A stretch of 64,000 nucleotides of DNA from Bacillus sp. OxB-1 (GTDB lineage: Bacteria > Bacillota > Bacilli > Bacillales_A > Planococcaceae): the NCBI RefSeq assembly GCF_000829195.1, contig NZ_AP013294.1, positions 3,530,619-3,594,618 on the forward strand, given 5' to 3'. Below the pieces are notes generated by a model that saw nothing but the letters and a program-made list of their open reading frames with translations, ran no database searches and had not been told where the DNA came from. Positions 27,953 to 36,894 of this stretch are shown piece by piece. Made by a program: the position numbers and the translations under genes. The stretch's first letter is position 1. Each line of letters opens with the position of its first letter.

Positions 27953-28015
27953 CTGTTCATCTCCTAAGTTTATATATATTTCATATCTAAATAGTAGGTA
28001 TAAAAGCTTAAAAAA

Positions 28016-28723
28016 TTAACCCGTATGAAGACCGCACTCGGTTTTTCCAGTGCCGCTCCACCGTCCGGAACGTAAGTCTTCCTCGGAAAAGGCGCGATTG
28101 GTGCAAGGCGCACATCCGATACTCGGATAGCCTTGGTCATGAAGCGCATTGTAATCGAGATCATTGTCAGCAACAAATCGCCAAACCTCTTTCCACGTCC
28201 AGTGGATCAGCGGACAGACCTTCACTTTCTGGAAGCGGTTGTCTAAATTCAAATACTCCGTGTTCTTCCGCGTATCGGATTGTTCCCTTCGCAGACCCGA
28301 AATCCACGCAACGGAAGGGGCAATCGCTTTTTGAAGCGGAATGATCTTCCGCAGTTCGCAACACTTATTCGGATTTGTTTTGAATAAATCCTCGCCATAT
28401 TCACGGTCTTGTTCTTCCACCGTAATATCCGGATTTTGCATCTGTATACGGAGGGAAGGATACCGTTTCTTCACCTTTTCAATTGTTTCCAGCGTCTCTT
28501 TGAAATGATAGCCCGTGTCCAGGAACACAATTTGCGCATCGGGTTTAATTCTGGAAATCAGTTCAATCAGCACAATTCCTTCTATTCCGAAGCTGCACGC
28601 ATAGACCAATCGCTCTCCATACGTCTGATAGGCCCATTCCAGGACCTCCAGGGCTCCCTTGGTTTCTGAATCTGCTGGAAAAGCTGGTTGACTGTTCTTT
28701 TCCCATGACTCGAATGTAAGCAT
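28016..28723 (-). CDS. cysH: Adenylylsulfate/phosphoadenylylsulfate reductase
   Basis: 235 residues. The CC pair in NKCCELRKI and the CxxC in GCAPCTNRAF mark the 4Fe-4S form of CysH that reduces APS (and PAPS in Bacillus) to sulfite with thioredoxin. VYACSFGIEG opens the nucleotide-binding part. The start at 28723 follows GAGAGGCGAGTGG; the upstream in-frame ATG at 28783 overlaps the promoter and is rejected. It is the first gene of cysH-sat-cysC-sumT-sirB-sirC. Confidence 0.93.
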   Translation of the reverse strand: MLTFESWEKNSQPAFPADSETKGALEVLEWAYQTYGERLVYACSFGIEGIVLIELISRIKPDAQIVFLDTGYHFKETLETIEKVKKRYPSLRIQMQNPDITVEEQDREYGEDLFKTNPNKCCELRKIIPLQKAIAPSVAWISGLRREQSDTRKNTEYLNLDNRFQKVKVCPLIHWTWKEVWRFVADNDLDYNALHDQGYPSIGCAPCTNRAFSEEDLRSGRWSGTGKTECGLHTG

Positions 28724-28755
28724 CCACTCGCCTCTCTTTCCGATTACTAATTTCG

Positions 28756-28783
28756 ATTGTATCAGACAATTTAAATTAGTCAA
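28756..28783 (-). promoter_or_regulatory. Sigma-A promoter of the cysH operon
   Basis: On the minus strand TTGACT (28778-28783), 16 bp and TACAAT (28756-28761). The predicted 5'UTR is only about 25 bases. ACTAAT occurs both in the -35 region and some 20 bp upstream (CCTACTAATC), resembling the cysJ promoter. Confidence 0.7.
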
Positions 28784-28840
28784 TGCTTATTTGATTAGTA
28801 GGATTTAATTATTGCCAAGCTCCAAAGGCTCGGCTTGCAT

Positions 28841-28969
28841 TCAACCTGAAGTCTGCACCTCTTTCTCGTTTATTGTATGATTTGATCCGAAAACGAGCAT
28901 AAGCAGAAAAACGAGTAAAATAATGATATTGATGAATTTCCCCGCACTATAATTTCCGATATTTTCCAA
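28841..28969 (-). CDS. Small single-span membrane protein, unknown function
   Basis: A 42-residue reading frame starting at TTG 28969 with a perfect AGGAGG six bases upstream. It has a short polar N-terminus (ENIGNYSAGK), one hydrophobic helix (FINIIILLVFLLMLVFG) and a polar tail. A weak GC-rich hairpin with an AT-rich tail follows toward 28810. It lies alone between the cysH promoter and the terminator of the wall-hydrolase gene. I do not recognise a family. Confidence 0.55.
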   Translation of the reverse strand: MENIGNYSAGKFINIIILLVFLLMLVFGSNHTINEKEVQTSG

Positions 28970-29037
28970 ATCAATCCTCCTAACCGACTTTTTCCTATGT
29001 ATATGCTAATTATCTTACTTCGTATAATGAAGAAAAC

Positions 29038-29063
29038 GGCCCGAACAGTTTTCCGTCCGGACC
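29038..29063 (-). terminator. Terminator after the SLH-NlpC/P60 gene
   Basis: GGCCCGAAC (29038-29046) and GTCCGGACC (29055-29063) pair over nine positions with two G-U pairs. T-rich sequence follows on both strands. Confidence 0.75.
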
Positions 29064-29069
29064 TCTTTT

Positions 29070-30611
29070 TCATTTTAAATATCGTCGTGCCCCGGAAAAT
29101 TCCGACTTATAGGGCTCCGTGTTGATCGAAATGATTTCCACACTCTTTTTGGGATTCGGAGAGTGGATCATTTGTCCATTTCCGATGTACATGCTTACAT
29201 GGTGCACTTGGCCTTTCCCTTTATTATGCGAAAAGAACATCAAATCGCCTGGCTGCATCTTGTTCTTCGCCACAGCAGTTCCATTTGTCGCTTGGACGGA
29301 GGAATCCCGTGGAATCGAGATGCCATGCTGTCGATACACAGTGTACGTGAAACCGGAACAATCCAAGCCGAACCCGGATGTCCCCGCCCATAGATACGGC
29401 AAGCCGGTGAAAAGTTTCGCAGTATTGACAATGTCCTTTTGGGTTGGTTTAGCAATGGCTGTCGCGTTTTTCAATAGTTTCGCGTCTTGCTTACGAATAA
29501 ATTTCACACCATTGGCCGGGGTCTGCACCTGGAGCCATGCGCCTTCCTCTTTCAATACAGGTAAAATGGTGTTGAAACTGATATCCATGAACTTTTTCGA
29601 AGTGCCTGCTGTTTCATAAAGCCCTGCTTTTGGGACGCTGACCATTGCCATTTCACAGTTTTTGTAATTCGGATATGTTTCGGTAATATGCGATTTCGGC
29701 ACCCAGCCCGGATAGCCCGCTTTGTTTTTCGGTGAATACTGGTCTTTCACGGCCACCTGGTACCAGTCACCGCTGCTCTTGAGAATATCGACTTCTTGCC
29801 CATAAAGGGCTTGCGTCTCGATTTTTCCGACGAGCCACTGTTTTTGTGGAATGGACATCGTTTTTGTCCACTTGGTCACATCGACGGGCGCGGCGATGGA
29901 TGGCTTGTCCACTGTACGGGTTTTGTTCGGCTCTTTCCAAAGCGTTGTAACGGCAACATTCACCGTATAGGTTTTCGTATTATCCGGTTTATAGCAGGAG
30001 ATCGTCTGCTTGAATGCCGGATTCAAAATCCGCGCCAGGAATGTCGCAAAATGGCCACGTGTAATGGAAGCGCCCGGTTTATACGTATTATCCGGGTAAC
30101 CCGTCGTCACTTGATTGACGAACAGCGTCTTGATGGAATCGGCAGCCCAATGGGACGGATCTACGTCACGGAACGTATAGGCAGTCGTCCCTTTCAAGTC
30201 GAATGCTTTGACGAGAATTGCCGCCATCTGAGCGCGAGTCAACTTGTCATTCGGACGGAATTCGCCGTTTAAATTCCCCGCCATGATCCGTTCATCGACG
30301 ACAGTTGCTATAACAGCATATCCTCGATCTCCCGATTGGACATCTTTCATAACCGGATCAGGTCGATCGGCTGTGTCCAACTGCAACGCACGCACTAACA
30401 TTTCCGAAGCTTCCAGTCGGGTGATCGCTTGATTGACTCCAAAGGTTTTCGATGGATTCGGCTCGATAATCCCAAGTTCCGCAAGAAAATCGAGCTCTGC
30501 TTTTGAAGCATGCTGGTCAGGGACGTCCTGGAAGAGTGGAGCTGCCGACACGGGAACGAAGTTAGCAAACGTAAAGAATATCGCCAAAAGCGGCAACAAC
30601 AGTTTTTTCAT
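29070..30611 (-). CDS. Secreted SLH-domain NlpC/P60 cell-wall hydrolase
   Basis: 513 residues. The signal peptide is MKKLLLPLLAIFFTFANFVPVSA. Three SLH domains (about 25-200) carry repeated elements like ITRLEASEMLVRAL and LTRAQMAAILVKAF, which anchor proteins to pyruvylated secondary wall polymer. Two SH3-like regions (about 215-390) precede a C-terminal NlpC/P60 domain with catalytic Cys in GLDCSGFT and His in VHHVSMYIG. It probably cleaves peptidoglycan stem peptides. GAGGGAGATTTTGCA precedes ATG 30611; upstream readings only extend into the repeat array. Confidence 0.92.
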   Translation of the reverse strand: MKKLLLPLLAIFFTFANFVPVSAAPLFQDVPDQHASKAELDFLAELGIIEPNPSKTFGVNQAITRLEASEMLVRALQLDTADRPDPVMKDVQSGDRGYAVIATVVDERIMAGNLNGEFRPNDKLTRAQMAAILVKAFDLKGTTAYTFRDVDPSHWAADSIKTLFVNQVTTGYPDNTYKPGASITRGHFATFLARILNPAFKQTISCYKPDNTKTYTVNVAVTTLWKEPNKTRTVDKPSIAAPVDVTKWTKTMSIPQKQWLVGKIETQALYGQEVDILKSSGDWYQVAVKDQYSPKNKAGYPGWVPKSHITETYPNYKNCEMAMVSVPKAGLYETAGTSKKFMDISFNTILPVLKEEGAWLQVQTPANGVKFIRKQDAKLLKNATAIAKPTQKDIVNTAKLFTGLPYLWAGTSGFGLDCSGFTYTVYRQHGISIPRDSSVQATNGTAVAKNKMQPGDLMFFSHNKGKGQVHHVSMYIGNGQMIHSPNPKKSVEIISINTEPYKSEFSGARRYLK

Positions 30612-30728
30612 TGCAAAATCTCCCTCATTGTTTTGTTCTATGATGATCTTTCTATAACGTACAGGATAGGATGGGAGATGTATAGTACTTTCTACTAAAA
30701 AATTTGTAGATTGAAAGGGTGTACATAC

Positions 30729-31400
30729 CTGCCAAGTTGTCCAACCACCGGGCTGGTTTCCAATGAAGTGAGGGAGATGTCCAACCATTCGCCCTCGGTT
30801 TCCAACAATTCCGCTGAGGTGTCCAACCAACTTGGGGAGATGTCCAACCGCCGGGCTGGTTTCCAATGAAGTGAGGGAGATGTCCTACCATTTGCCCTCG
30901 TTGTCCAACAATCCCGCTGAGGTGTCCAACCAACTTGGGGAGATGTCCAACCGCCGGGCTGGTTTCCAATGAAGTGAGGGAGATGTCCTACCATTTGCCC
31001 TCGGTGTCCAACAATCCCGCTGAGGTGTCCAACCAACCCCGAGAGATGTCCAACCACCGGGCTGGTTTCCAACGAAGTGAGGGAGATGTCCTACCATTCG
31101 CCCTTGATGTCCAACAATTCCACGGGGGTCTCCAACCAACCCCGAGAGATGTCCAACCACCGGGCTGGTTTCCAACGAAGTGGGGAAGATGTCCAACCAT
31201 TCGCCCTCGGTGTCCAACAATCCCGCTGAGGTGTCCAACCAACCTCGAGAGATGTCCAACCACCGGGCAGGTTCCCAACGAAGTGAGGGAGATGTCCTAC
31301 CATTCGCCCTCGCTGTCCAACAATTCCGCTGAGGTGTCCAACCAACCTGCCAAGTTGTCCAACCAAACTGCCAAGTTGTCCAACCACCGTCAATCCGCCA
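30729..31400. repeat. Higher-order tandem array: six exact 103-bp copies built of 19-21 bp units
   Basis: TCCAACCACC/GCC starts at 30740, 30843, 30946, 31049, 31152 and 31255, always 103 bp apart. Each copy holds one 19-bp and four 21-bp subunits, each starting TCCAA or a close variant. The array is flanked on both sides by the unit CTGCCAAGTTGTCCAACCA. All three minus-strand frames stay open through most of it, with rotation because 103 is not a multiple of three. It fills most of the 883-bp gap between the stalk-domain and wall-hydrolase genes; I see no gene in it. Confidence 0.95.
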
Positions 31401-31430
31401 GGGAGCGTTCACCATTACTCCAAAATAAAA

Positions 31431-31484
31431 AAGCGTGAAACATCCGCCCCGTGCCGAGGCGTTCCCATTGTTTCACGCTCTTTC
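31431..31484. terminator. Bidirectional terminator after the stalk-domain gene
   Basis: AAGCGTGAAAC (31431-31441) and GTTTCACGCTT-like GTTTCACGCTC (31470-31480), with A-rich sequence on the left and CTTTCTT on the right. Confidence 0.75.
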
Positions 31485-31494
31485 TTCCACCACG

Positions 31495-32412
31495 TCAGTT
31501 TTGCAGCAAATGTTCCAGAAAATCTTCGGATACGTATGTTTTCATGCCTTTCAGTTCAGGGGCCTGCTGGAATTTCACGATGCTTTTATTCATGCTGTAA
31601 GATTTCTCGCCCCGGACGATTTTGAAGGACAAATTCTGTTTCGTCACCAATGCCCCGTTCTCTTTCGGGAGGGATTGGACATGGTAGCCGAGCTGTTCGG
31701 CGATTTTCCGCAACGGTATCATTTTGACCCCGTCTTTCATGTAGTGATCCTCTGCAATCAGTTGCTCAACTTTTGCCAGCTCTTCTGTGACATAGTTCAA
31801 CGTCATGATTTTTTTCGGCGTAGTTTGAGGCGGGATGCTCCGGGTGGTGGCGTCATAAAAGACGACCAGCTCCAAGTTTTTGCCGTGCAGATCCTTTTCT
31901 TCGATGGTCTTTCCTTTTTGATTGACCAATTCCGTCGTCTCTCCGATATTCAATTTCAATTCGCCATCCAGGCTGAGGAATTCATTGTCAAACTTGCCGA
32001 TCTTCACTTCGCCAAAAACTCCCTCATCCTTTACAATCAGGATTTCAGGCGTCACTGTCGCCGGATAGATCAGGATCATCGGTTTATTTTTGTCGTAATA
32101 CCCTTCCACGGCATCCCCCACCGCCAATTCCGCTTTCGTCAGCGGCTTCGTCGTTCCGCTGTTGAATACTAAAGAATCGTCATTGACCCGGAAAATCATG
32201 ATCATGCCCTCTTCATTTTCCACGGTCGCCCGAATTTCACTTTTCCCTTTTTCAATATCCGTAATGACTCCTGCATACTGGATATAATTCGTCGCATCCT
32301 CCTGTCGTTCTTCAACAGCTTGCAACGTTGCATCTTGCGCCATGGCAGAGTACCCTCCCATCAAGCTGCCTGTCAATAGGGCCGCCATCGCAATCGTACC
32401 CATTTTCTTCAT
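31495..32412 (-). CDS. Secreted copper amine oxidase N-terminal (stalk) domain protein
   Basis: 305 residues with signal peptide MKKMGTIAMAALLTGSLMGGYSAMA. The middle (about 50-200) looks like beta-rich repeats with VGDAVEGYYDKNKP. The C-terminal third (DGVKMIPLRKIAEQLGY onward) is the Cu-amine-oxidase-N/stalk motif widespread in exported proteins of Bacillales. The role is unknown; it is probably wall- or matrix-associated. AAAGGAGAGGACAAC sets the start at 32412. Confidence 0.75.
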   Translation of the reverse strand: MKKMGTIAMAALLTGSLMGGYSAMAQDATLQAVEERQEDATNYIQYAGVITDIEKGKSEIRATVENEEGMIMIFRVNDDSLVFNSGTTKPLTKAELAVGDAVEGYYDKNKPMILIYPATVTPEILIVKDEGVFGEVKIGKFDNEFLSLDGELKLNIGETTELVNQKGKTIEEKDLHGKNLELVVFYDATTRSIPPQTTPKKIMTLNYVTEELAKVEQLIAEDHYMKDGVKMIPLRKIAEQLGYHVQSLPKENGALVTKQNLSFKIVRGEKSYSMNKSIVKFQQAPELKGMKTYVSEDFLEHLLQN

Positions 32413-32526
32413 GTTGTCCTCTCCTTTGCATACATTGTCACCCCATTTGACGGGGCAGGACAATAAAAGTTACAGATAGTCTTACCAAAGTTGGGTTAGT
32501 TCCGTTGCCCAAAATCGAAAATGCTG

Positions 32527-32556
32527 AAAAGACCCGCTGAGGAAAGCGGGCCTTTT
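32527..32556 (-). terminator. Terminator of the arg operon
   Basis: GACCCGCT and AGCGGGCC form a GC-rich stem with a short loop, flanked by AAAA and TTTT, so it works on either strand. It lies beyond the argD stop. Confidence 0.8.
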
Positions 32557-32621
32557 ACTAATCAGACGTAGGTCATTTTTGAATAGCGCTTCACTGAACG
32601 CCTTAATTCAAACCTTTTTTA

Positions 32622-33764
32622 TTAAGACACCGGGATGCCGAGGACGGATGCCAACAGTTCCACGGCTTTGTCGATTTCCTCTTTCGTCACGGTGAGCGGC
32701 GGTAGAAGACGGATGACATGCGGCCCTGCCTGAACGACTAACAGGCCGGCTTCTTCCGCTTTTGAAATATACGGTGCGACTTCTTCTTGACAAGCGACAC
32801 CGACGAGAAGACCTGAGCCTCTGACCGTAAACCGATCTTCCGGCAGGCCGGACTTCAATTGCTCGACTAAATACGAAGAGAGTTCATTCACTTGCTTCAA
32901 GAAATCGTCTTGGAATACATGGTCGATCACCGTTTGTGCGACGGCCACGCCGAGTGGGTTGCCGCCGAACGTCGTCGCATGCGAGCCGGGACCGAACGCG
33001 TCGAATAAAGCCGGTGTTCCGAGCATCGCCCCGATCGGGAATCCTCCGCCCAATCCTTTGGCAAGCGACATGATATCCGGTTTCAAAACAGTCTGCTCAT
33101 AAGCATAGCGTGTACCAGTCCGGCCGATTCCAGTCTGCACTTCATCCACAATGAGGAGAATGCCTTTCTCTTGGCAAATATCCGAAATGGCTTGCGCAAA
33201 CTCTGGACTGACCGGATTGACGCCGCCTTCCCCTTGGATGACCTCCAGCATGATCGCCGCCACCTCATCGTCAGCAGCGGCTTTCAGCGCACCGATGTCA
33301 TTGTAGGGGATCGTCTTGAATTTCTCGAGCAATGGGCCGAACCCTTCTTGGACCTTTTTCTGTCCGGTTGCCGACATGGTCGCGATTGTACGGCCATGGA
33401 AAGACTGTTCAAATGTGATGATCGTATGCTTCTGCGTATGTTTGCGTGCCAATTTAATAGCCGCTTCGTTCGCTTCCGCTCCACTGTTGCAGAAGAAGAC
33501 ATGGCCGAAATGCGTGTCATCCACGAGTGACGCTGCCAGTTTTTCTTGTTCCGGACTGGCAAATAAATTGGAAGTATGCCATAATTTCTCACTTTGTTTT
33601 TGCACAGCTTCCACGATCGCCGGATGCGCATGCCCGAGACTGACAACTGCAATCCCGCTCGTAAAATCCAAATATTCTTTTCCTTGGTCGTCCACGACCC
33701 GGGTCCCTTGCCCCTCTACAAGATGGACCGGTCGCCGCGCATAGTTGTTGAATAAAGCACTCAA
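32622..33764 (-). CDS. argD: Acetylornithine aminotransferase
   Basis: 380 residues, shorter than the GabT-type enzyme at 20.2 kb and typical for ArgD. IVDEVQTGIGRTG and the PLP lysine in SLAKGLGGGFPIGA are clear; GSHATTFGGNPLG is also present. It makes N-acetylornithine from N-acetylglutamate semialdehyde. It overlaps argB by 4 bp and ends the argCJBD operon. Confidence 0.95.
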   Translation of the reverse strand: MSALFNNYARRPVHLVEGQGTRVVDDQGKEYLDFTSGIAVVSLGHAHPAIVEAVQKQSEKLWHTSNLFASPEQEKLAASLVDDTHFGHVFFCNSGAEANEAAIKLARKHTQKHTIITFEQSFHGRTIATMSATGQKKVQEGFGPLLEKFKTIPYNDIGALKAAADDEVAAIMLEVIQGEGGVNPVSPEFAQAISDICQEKGILLIVDEVQTGIGRTGTRYAYEQTVLKPDIMSLAKGLGGGFPIGAMLGTPALFDAFGPGSHATTFGGNPLGVAVAQTVIDHVFQDDFLKQVNELSSYLVEQLKSGLPEDRFTVRGSGLLVGVACQEEVAPYISKAEEAGLLVVQAGPHVIRLLPPLTVTKEEIDKAVELLASVLGIPVS

Positions 33765-34540
33765 GCCGTAACCCCCTCACTGCGTATATCCGTCCCGCTT
33801 AAATGCTGATCGACAATCTTGACGGACGGAATGCCCGCCGACAAGCAAGCAAGAGCCGCTTCCACTTTCGGCACCATACCGCCATAAATGTCGCCAGTCT
33901 CAATCCATTTTGTAATGGAAGATGGCGAAACGGTTGGTTGCACTTCATCATGGACCCGGATGCCGGGTGTATCCGTCACGAGCAGCAGACTATCCGCTTC
34001 CACTGCAAGCGCAATCCGGCTCGCGACAGTATCCCCGTTAATATTAAGCGGCTTGCCGTCTTCAGAAACACCGATGCAGGATAGTACCGGCATGAAGCCT
34101 GCATCCGTCACCTTCTCCAACACTTCCGTCTGGATGTTCTGGATTTCCCCGACATTGCCATAGACCTTTTCATCTAAAAAGCTGCATGTAATCAGTTGCC
34201 CGTCGAATCCGCTCAAGCCTATCGCGGCAATGCCCTCGTTATTCAGCTGATGGACCAAAGCCGGATTCACTTTGCCAATCAAGGTTGATTGGACGATGCC
34301 GATCGCCTCGTCGGACGTAACACGGATGCCGTTCACCGCTGTCGAGGTGACACCGCTTCTAGCAAGTTCCTGATTGATGGCCGGACCGCCGCCATGGACG
34401 ATGATCGGAGCCACTCCATCCGCCATCAATTGTTTCAGTTGAATGAAGAACTGTTCGCTCAAACCTTCCAGCATGCTGCCGCCTAATTTAATGACAATCC
34501 GCTTACGTTCTGTAAGTGGCGTTGATTTGGACGTAGTCAT
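33761..34540 (-). CDS. argB: Acetylglutamate kinase
   Basis: 259 residues of the amino acid kinase fold: VIKLGGSML near residue 18, PIIVHGGGPAINQEL near 45 and the NINGDTVASRIA nucleotide-side segment. It phosphorylates N-acetylglutamate. The N-terminus lacks the long extension of arginine-inhibited kinases, so feedback inhibition is probably absent or weak. It overlaps the end of argJ by 38 bp. Confidence 0.95.
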   Translation of the reverse strand: MTTSKSTPLTERKRIVIKLGGSMLEGLSEQFFIQLKQLMADGVAPIIVHGGGPAINQELARSGVTSTAVNGIRVTSDEAIGIVQSTLIGKVNPALVHQLNNEGIAAIGLSGFDGQLITCSFLDEKVYGNVGEIQNIQTEVLEKVTDAGFMPVLSCIGVSEDGKPLNINGDTVASRIALAVEADSLLLVTDTPGIRVHDEVQPTVSPSSITKWIETGDIYGGMVPKVEAALACLSAGIPSVKIVDQHLSGTDIRSEGVTA

Positions 34541-35729
34541 ATGTCAAGTCGCACCCCCATGCCAATCCTTGCCCTTCTCCCTGATGGAGCTGGACGACAA
34601 TTTTCACTTCAGGCTGTTTCAAGTATTCACGCAAATGCTCTTCCGAGAAGCTGATCGGCTCTCCGCTTTCGACGACCGTTGTATCGCCGATCTGGATACT
34701 GATCGCATTCGGATCGACAGTCGCGCCGCTATAGCCGACCGCTGCGATAATCCGTCCCCAGTTCGCATCGCAACCGAAGACCGCAGTTTTGACTAATGGG
34801 GAACCGACGACCGTTTTGGCGATTTTCCGTGCTTCTTCATCAGAGACGGCTCCGGCAACTTCGGTTTCGATCAGTTTCGTCGCCCCTTCGCCGTCTTTCG
34901 CGATCATCTTCGCCAAGTCTTGTGCCACGGCATGCAAGGTTTGAACGAAATTATCCCACTCCGGGTGGTCCGGTGTCAGGGATTCATTTTCCGCCATGCC
35001 GTTTGCCAACAGGAGGACCGTGTCATTCGTCGAAGTGTCTCCATCGACCGTGATGGCGTTGAATGTCAGATCCGTCACCGTTTTAAGCGCCGTCTGCAAA
35101 TGAGGCGTCTCCACATTCGCATCAGTTGTAATGAACCCGAGCATCGTCGCCATATTCGGTTCGATCATTCCGGAGCCTTTCGCCGTGCCGGCAATGGTGA
35201 TTTCCTTGCCATCGATGACCGTGATGTACGCGGTGTTTTTCGTCACCGTATCTGTTGTCAATAACGCTTGGGAAAACTGGATCGAACCTTCCAGACCGTA
35301 GCTCGGCTCGATTTTTTTGATTCCTTTAATAATCGGGACCATGTTCATCTTTTCTCCGATGACACCTGTGGAGGCGACCCCTACGAGATGAGTGGCGATG
35401 CCAAGCTTTTCCGCCGTCATTTCCTGCATGGCATAGGCATCTTCCATACCTTGTTTGCCCGTGCACGCATTGGCGTTTCCGGAATTGATGATGATTGCTT
35501 GCATCTTCCCTTCGTGGGCGATTGCTTCTTTCGTGACGTAAAGAGGAGCCGCCTGGACGGCATTTGTCGTGAAGACACCTGCGACATTGGCTGGCACTTC
35601 ACTGACAAGCAACCCGAGATCATTCTTTTTATGTTTCAGACCGCAATGGATGCCGTCCGCTTTAAATCCTTTCGGCGAAAGGATGTTATAGCCGGAGATT
35701 CGTTTCATGGAAACTGTTTTCGTTGTCAT
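34503..35729 (-). CDS. argJ: Bifunctional glutamate N-acetyltransferase/N-acetylornithine acetyltransferase
   Basis: 408 residues. ArgJ proteins cleave themselves before the Thr of MATML; here GMIEPNMATMLGFI holds that site near residue 190. FNAITVDGDTSTNDT follows. It recycles the acetyl group from acetylornithine to glutamate, so the pathway is the cyclic type. It lies 15 bp downstream of argC. Confidence 0.96.
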   Translation of the reverse strand: MTTKTVSMKRISGYNILSPKGFKADGIHCGLKHKKNDLGLLVSEVPANVAGVFTTNAVQAAPLYVTKEAIAHEGKMQAIIINSGNANACTGKQGMEDAYAMQEMTAEKLGIATHLVGVASTGVIGEKMNMVPIIKGIKKIEPSYGLEGSIQFSQALLTTDTVTKNTAYITVIDGKEITIAGTAKGSGMIEPNMATMLGFITTDANVETPHLQTALKTVTDLTFNAITVDGDTSTNDTVLLLANGMAENESLTPDHPEWDNFVQTLHAVAQDLAKMIAKDGEGATKLIETEVAGAVSDEEARKIAKTVVGSPLVKTAVFGCDANWGRIIAAVGYSGATVDPNAISIQIGDTTVVESGEPISFSEEHLREYLKQPEVKIVVQLHQGEGQGLAWGCDLTYDYVQINATYRT

Positions 35730-35744
35730 CGTACTACCTCCAAA

Positions 35745-36779
35745 TTAGATGAATGCCGGGACTAGTTCGAGGCCCGTTTCTTCGTCCAGTCCGAACTGGA
35801 CGTTCATGTTCTGGATCGCTTGCCCTGCCGCCCCTTTAACCAAGTTGTCTATAACGGACACGATGGTAGCACGATTGGTTCGTGGATCGACTTTCACATG
35901 GATGTCGCAATAGTTCGAGCCGTACACTTGATTCGTACCGAATTTATTGGCTTCCCGGATGATCCGGACGAACGGTTTGCCGGCATACGCTTCTTCCAGA
36001 CAATTGACGAGATCCTGTTCCGTGACCCCGTCCGCGACCGCAGCGTAGCTTGTCGAGAGGATCCCCCGTGTCATCGGGACAAGATGGGTGCTGAACGTAA
36101 TCGGCGGCGCTTCGTGAGCAAATAGTGAAAATGCCTGCTCGATCTCCGGGATATGCTGGTGCTGATTTAATTTATAAATAGCTGTATTTTCATTCGTCTC
36201 ACTGAAATGAGTCATCTGATTCGGTTGGTTGCCCGCTCCGGAAACACCGCTTTTCGCGTCGATGATGAGCTGGGACGGATCGATCAGCTCCTCTTTCAAT
36301 AAAGGCAAAAGCGAGAGAAGGACCGCTGTCGGATAGCAACCTGGATTCGCGATCAGCTGTCCGTCGGCAATCGCTTCTTTATTCCACTCGGTCAGGCCAT
36401 ATACGCTTTCTGCAACCGCGGCTGCCGGAGCCGGCTCTTTTTTATACCATTCCTCATAGAGCGCCAAATCCTTCAAACGGAAATCCCCGGACAAATCGAT
36501 CAGCTTCGGGCCTTTTCCGACCAGTGGCGGAAATAACTGGCTTGCGACGCCTGCGGGTGCACTCGAGAACACAACATCAAATTGTGCCAATCTATCATTC
36601 TCAATCCGCTGTAGGGGTTGATCGAATATCTTCATAAGATGTGAATATTTCTGTGAAAAAATCGTCCCTTCTTCAGACGATGTGAATAAAGTTAATTGTC
36701 CGACTTCAGGGTGGTTATGAAGAAAACGAATTAATTCGAGACCACCGTAGCCTGAAGCTCCAATAATTCCAACCTTCAT
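35745..36779 (-). CDS. argC: N-acetyl-gamma-glutamyl-phosphate reductase
   Basis: 344 residues with the N-terminal dinucleotide motif VGIIGASGYGGLEL and active-site Cys in NPGCYPTA near residue 150. It reduces acetylglutamyl phosphate to the semialdehyde. ATG 36779 is chosen because GAGGTGATTGGC is its ribosome binding site; a GTG three codons upstream would lie in that site. It is the first gene of argCJBD. Confidence 0.95.
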   Translation of the reverse strand: MKVGIIGASGYGGLELIRFLHNHPEVGQLTLFTSSEEGTIFSQKYSHLMKIFDQPLQRIENDRLAQFDVVFSSAPAGVASQLFPPLVGKGPKLIDLSGDFRLKDLALYEEWYKKEPAPAAAVAESVYGLTEWNKEAIADGQLIANPGCYPTAVLLSLLPLLKEELIDPSQLIIDAKSGVSGAGNQPNQMTHFSETNENTAIYKLNQHQHIPEIEQAFSLFAHEAPPITFSTHLVPMTRGILSTSYAAVADGVTEQDLVNCLEEAYAGKPFVRIIREANKFGTNQVYGSNYCDIHVKVDPRTNRATIVSVIDNLVKGAAGQAIQNMNVQFGLDEETGLELVPAFI

Positions 36780-36808
36780 GCCAATCACCTCAACTACATG
36801 TTAGGATT

Positions 36809-36856
36809 AGTATAGTGTTGTATAAATATAAAGTCAACAGTATTTTTATGTATTGC
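36809..36856 (-). promoter_or_regulatory. argC promoter with overlapping ARG boxes
   Basis: On the minus strand TTGACT (36832-36837), 17 bp and TATACT (36809-36814). The spacer contains a sequence matching the ARG box TGNATWWWWATNCA with one mismatch (plus strand TGTATAAATATAAA). A weaker second box lies at about 36841-36856. Repression by ArgR/AhrC with arginine is expected. Confidence 0.7.
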
Positions 36857-36894
36857 TTGTTTTTCTGAAATGTTACCGTTTTCAAGAATGAATG

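Noticed and set aside
28724..28840. SAM (S-box) riboswitch upstream of cysH
   Set aside because: A sigma-A promoter lies only about 33 bp before the start codon, leaving no room for the aptamer.
30729..31415. Long minus-strand open frames (up to 176 codons) across the 103-bp array, including an extension of the NlpC/P60 protein
   Set aside because: They arise because the repeat has no stop in any minus frame; the unit length of 103 rotates the frame, and a signal peptide with a good ribosome binding site starts only at 30611.
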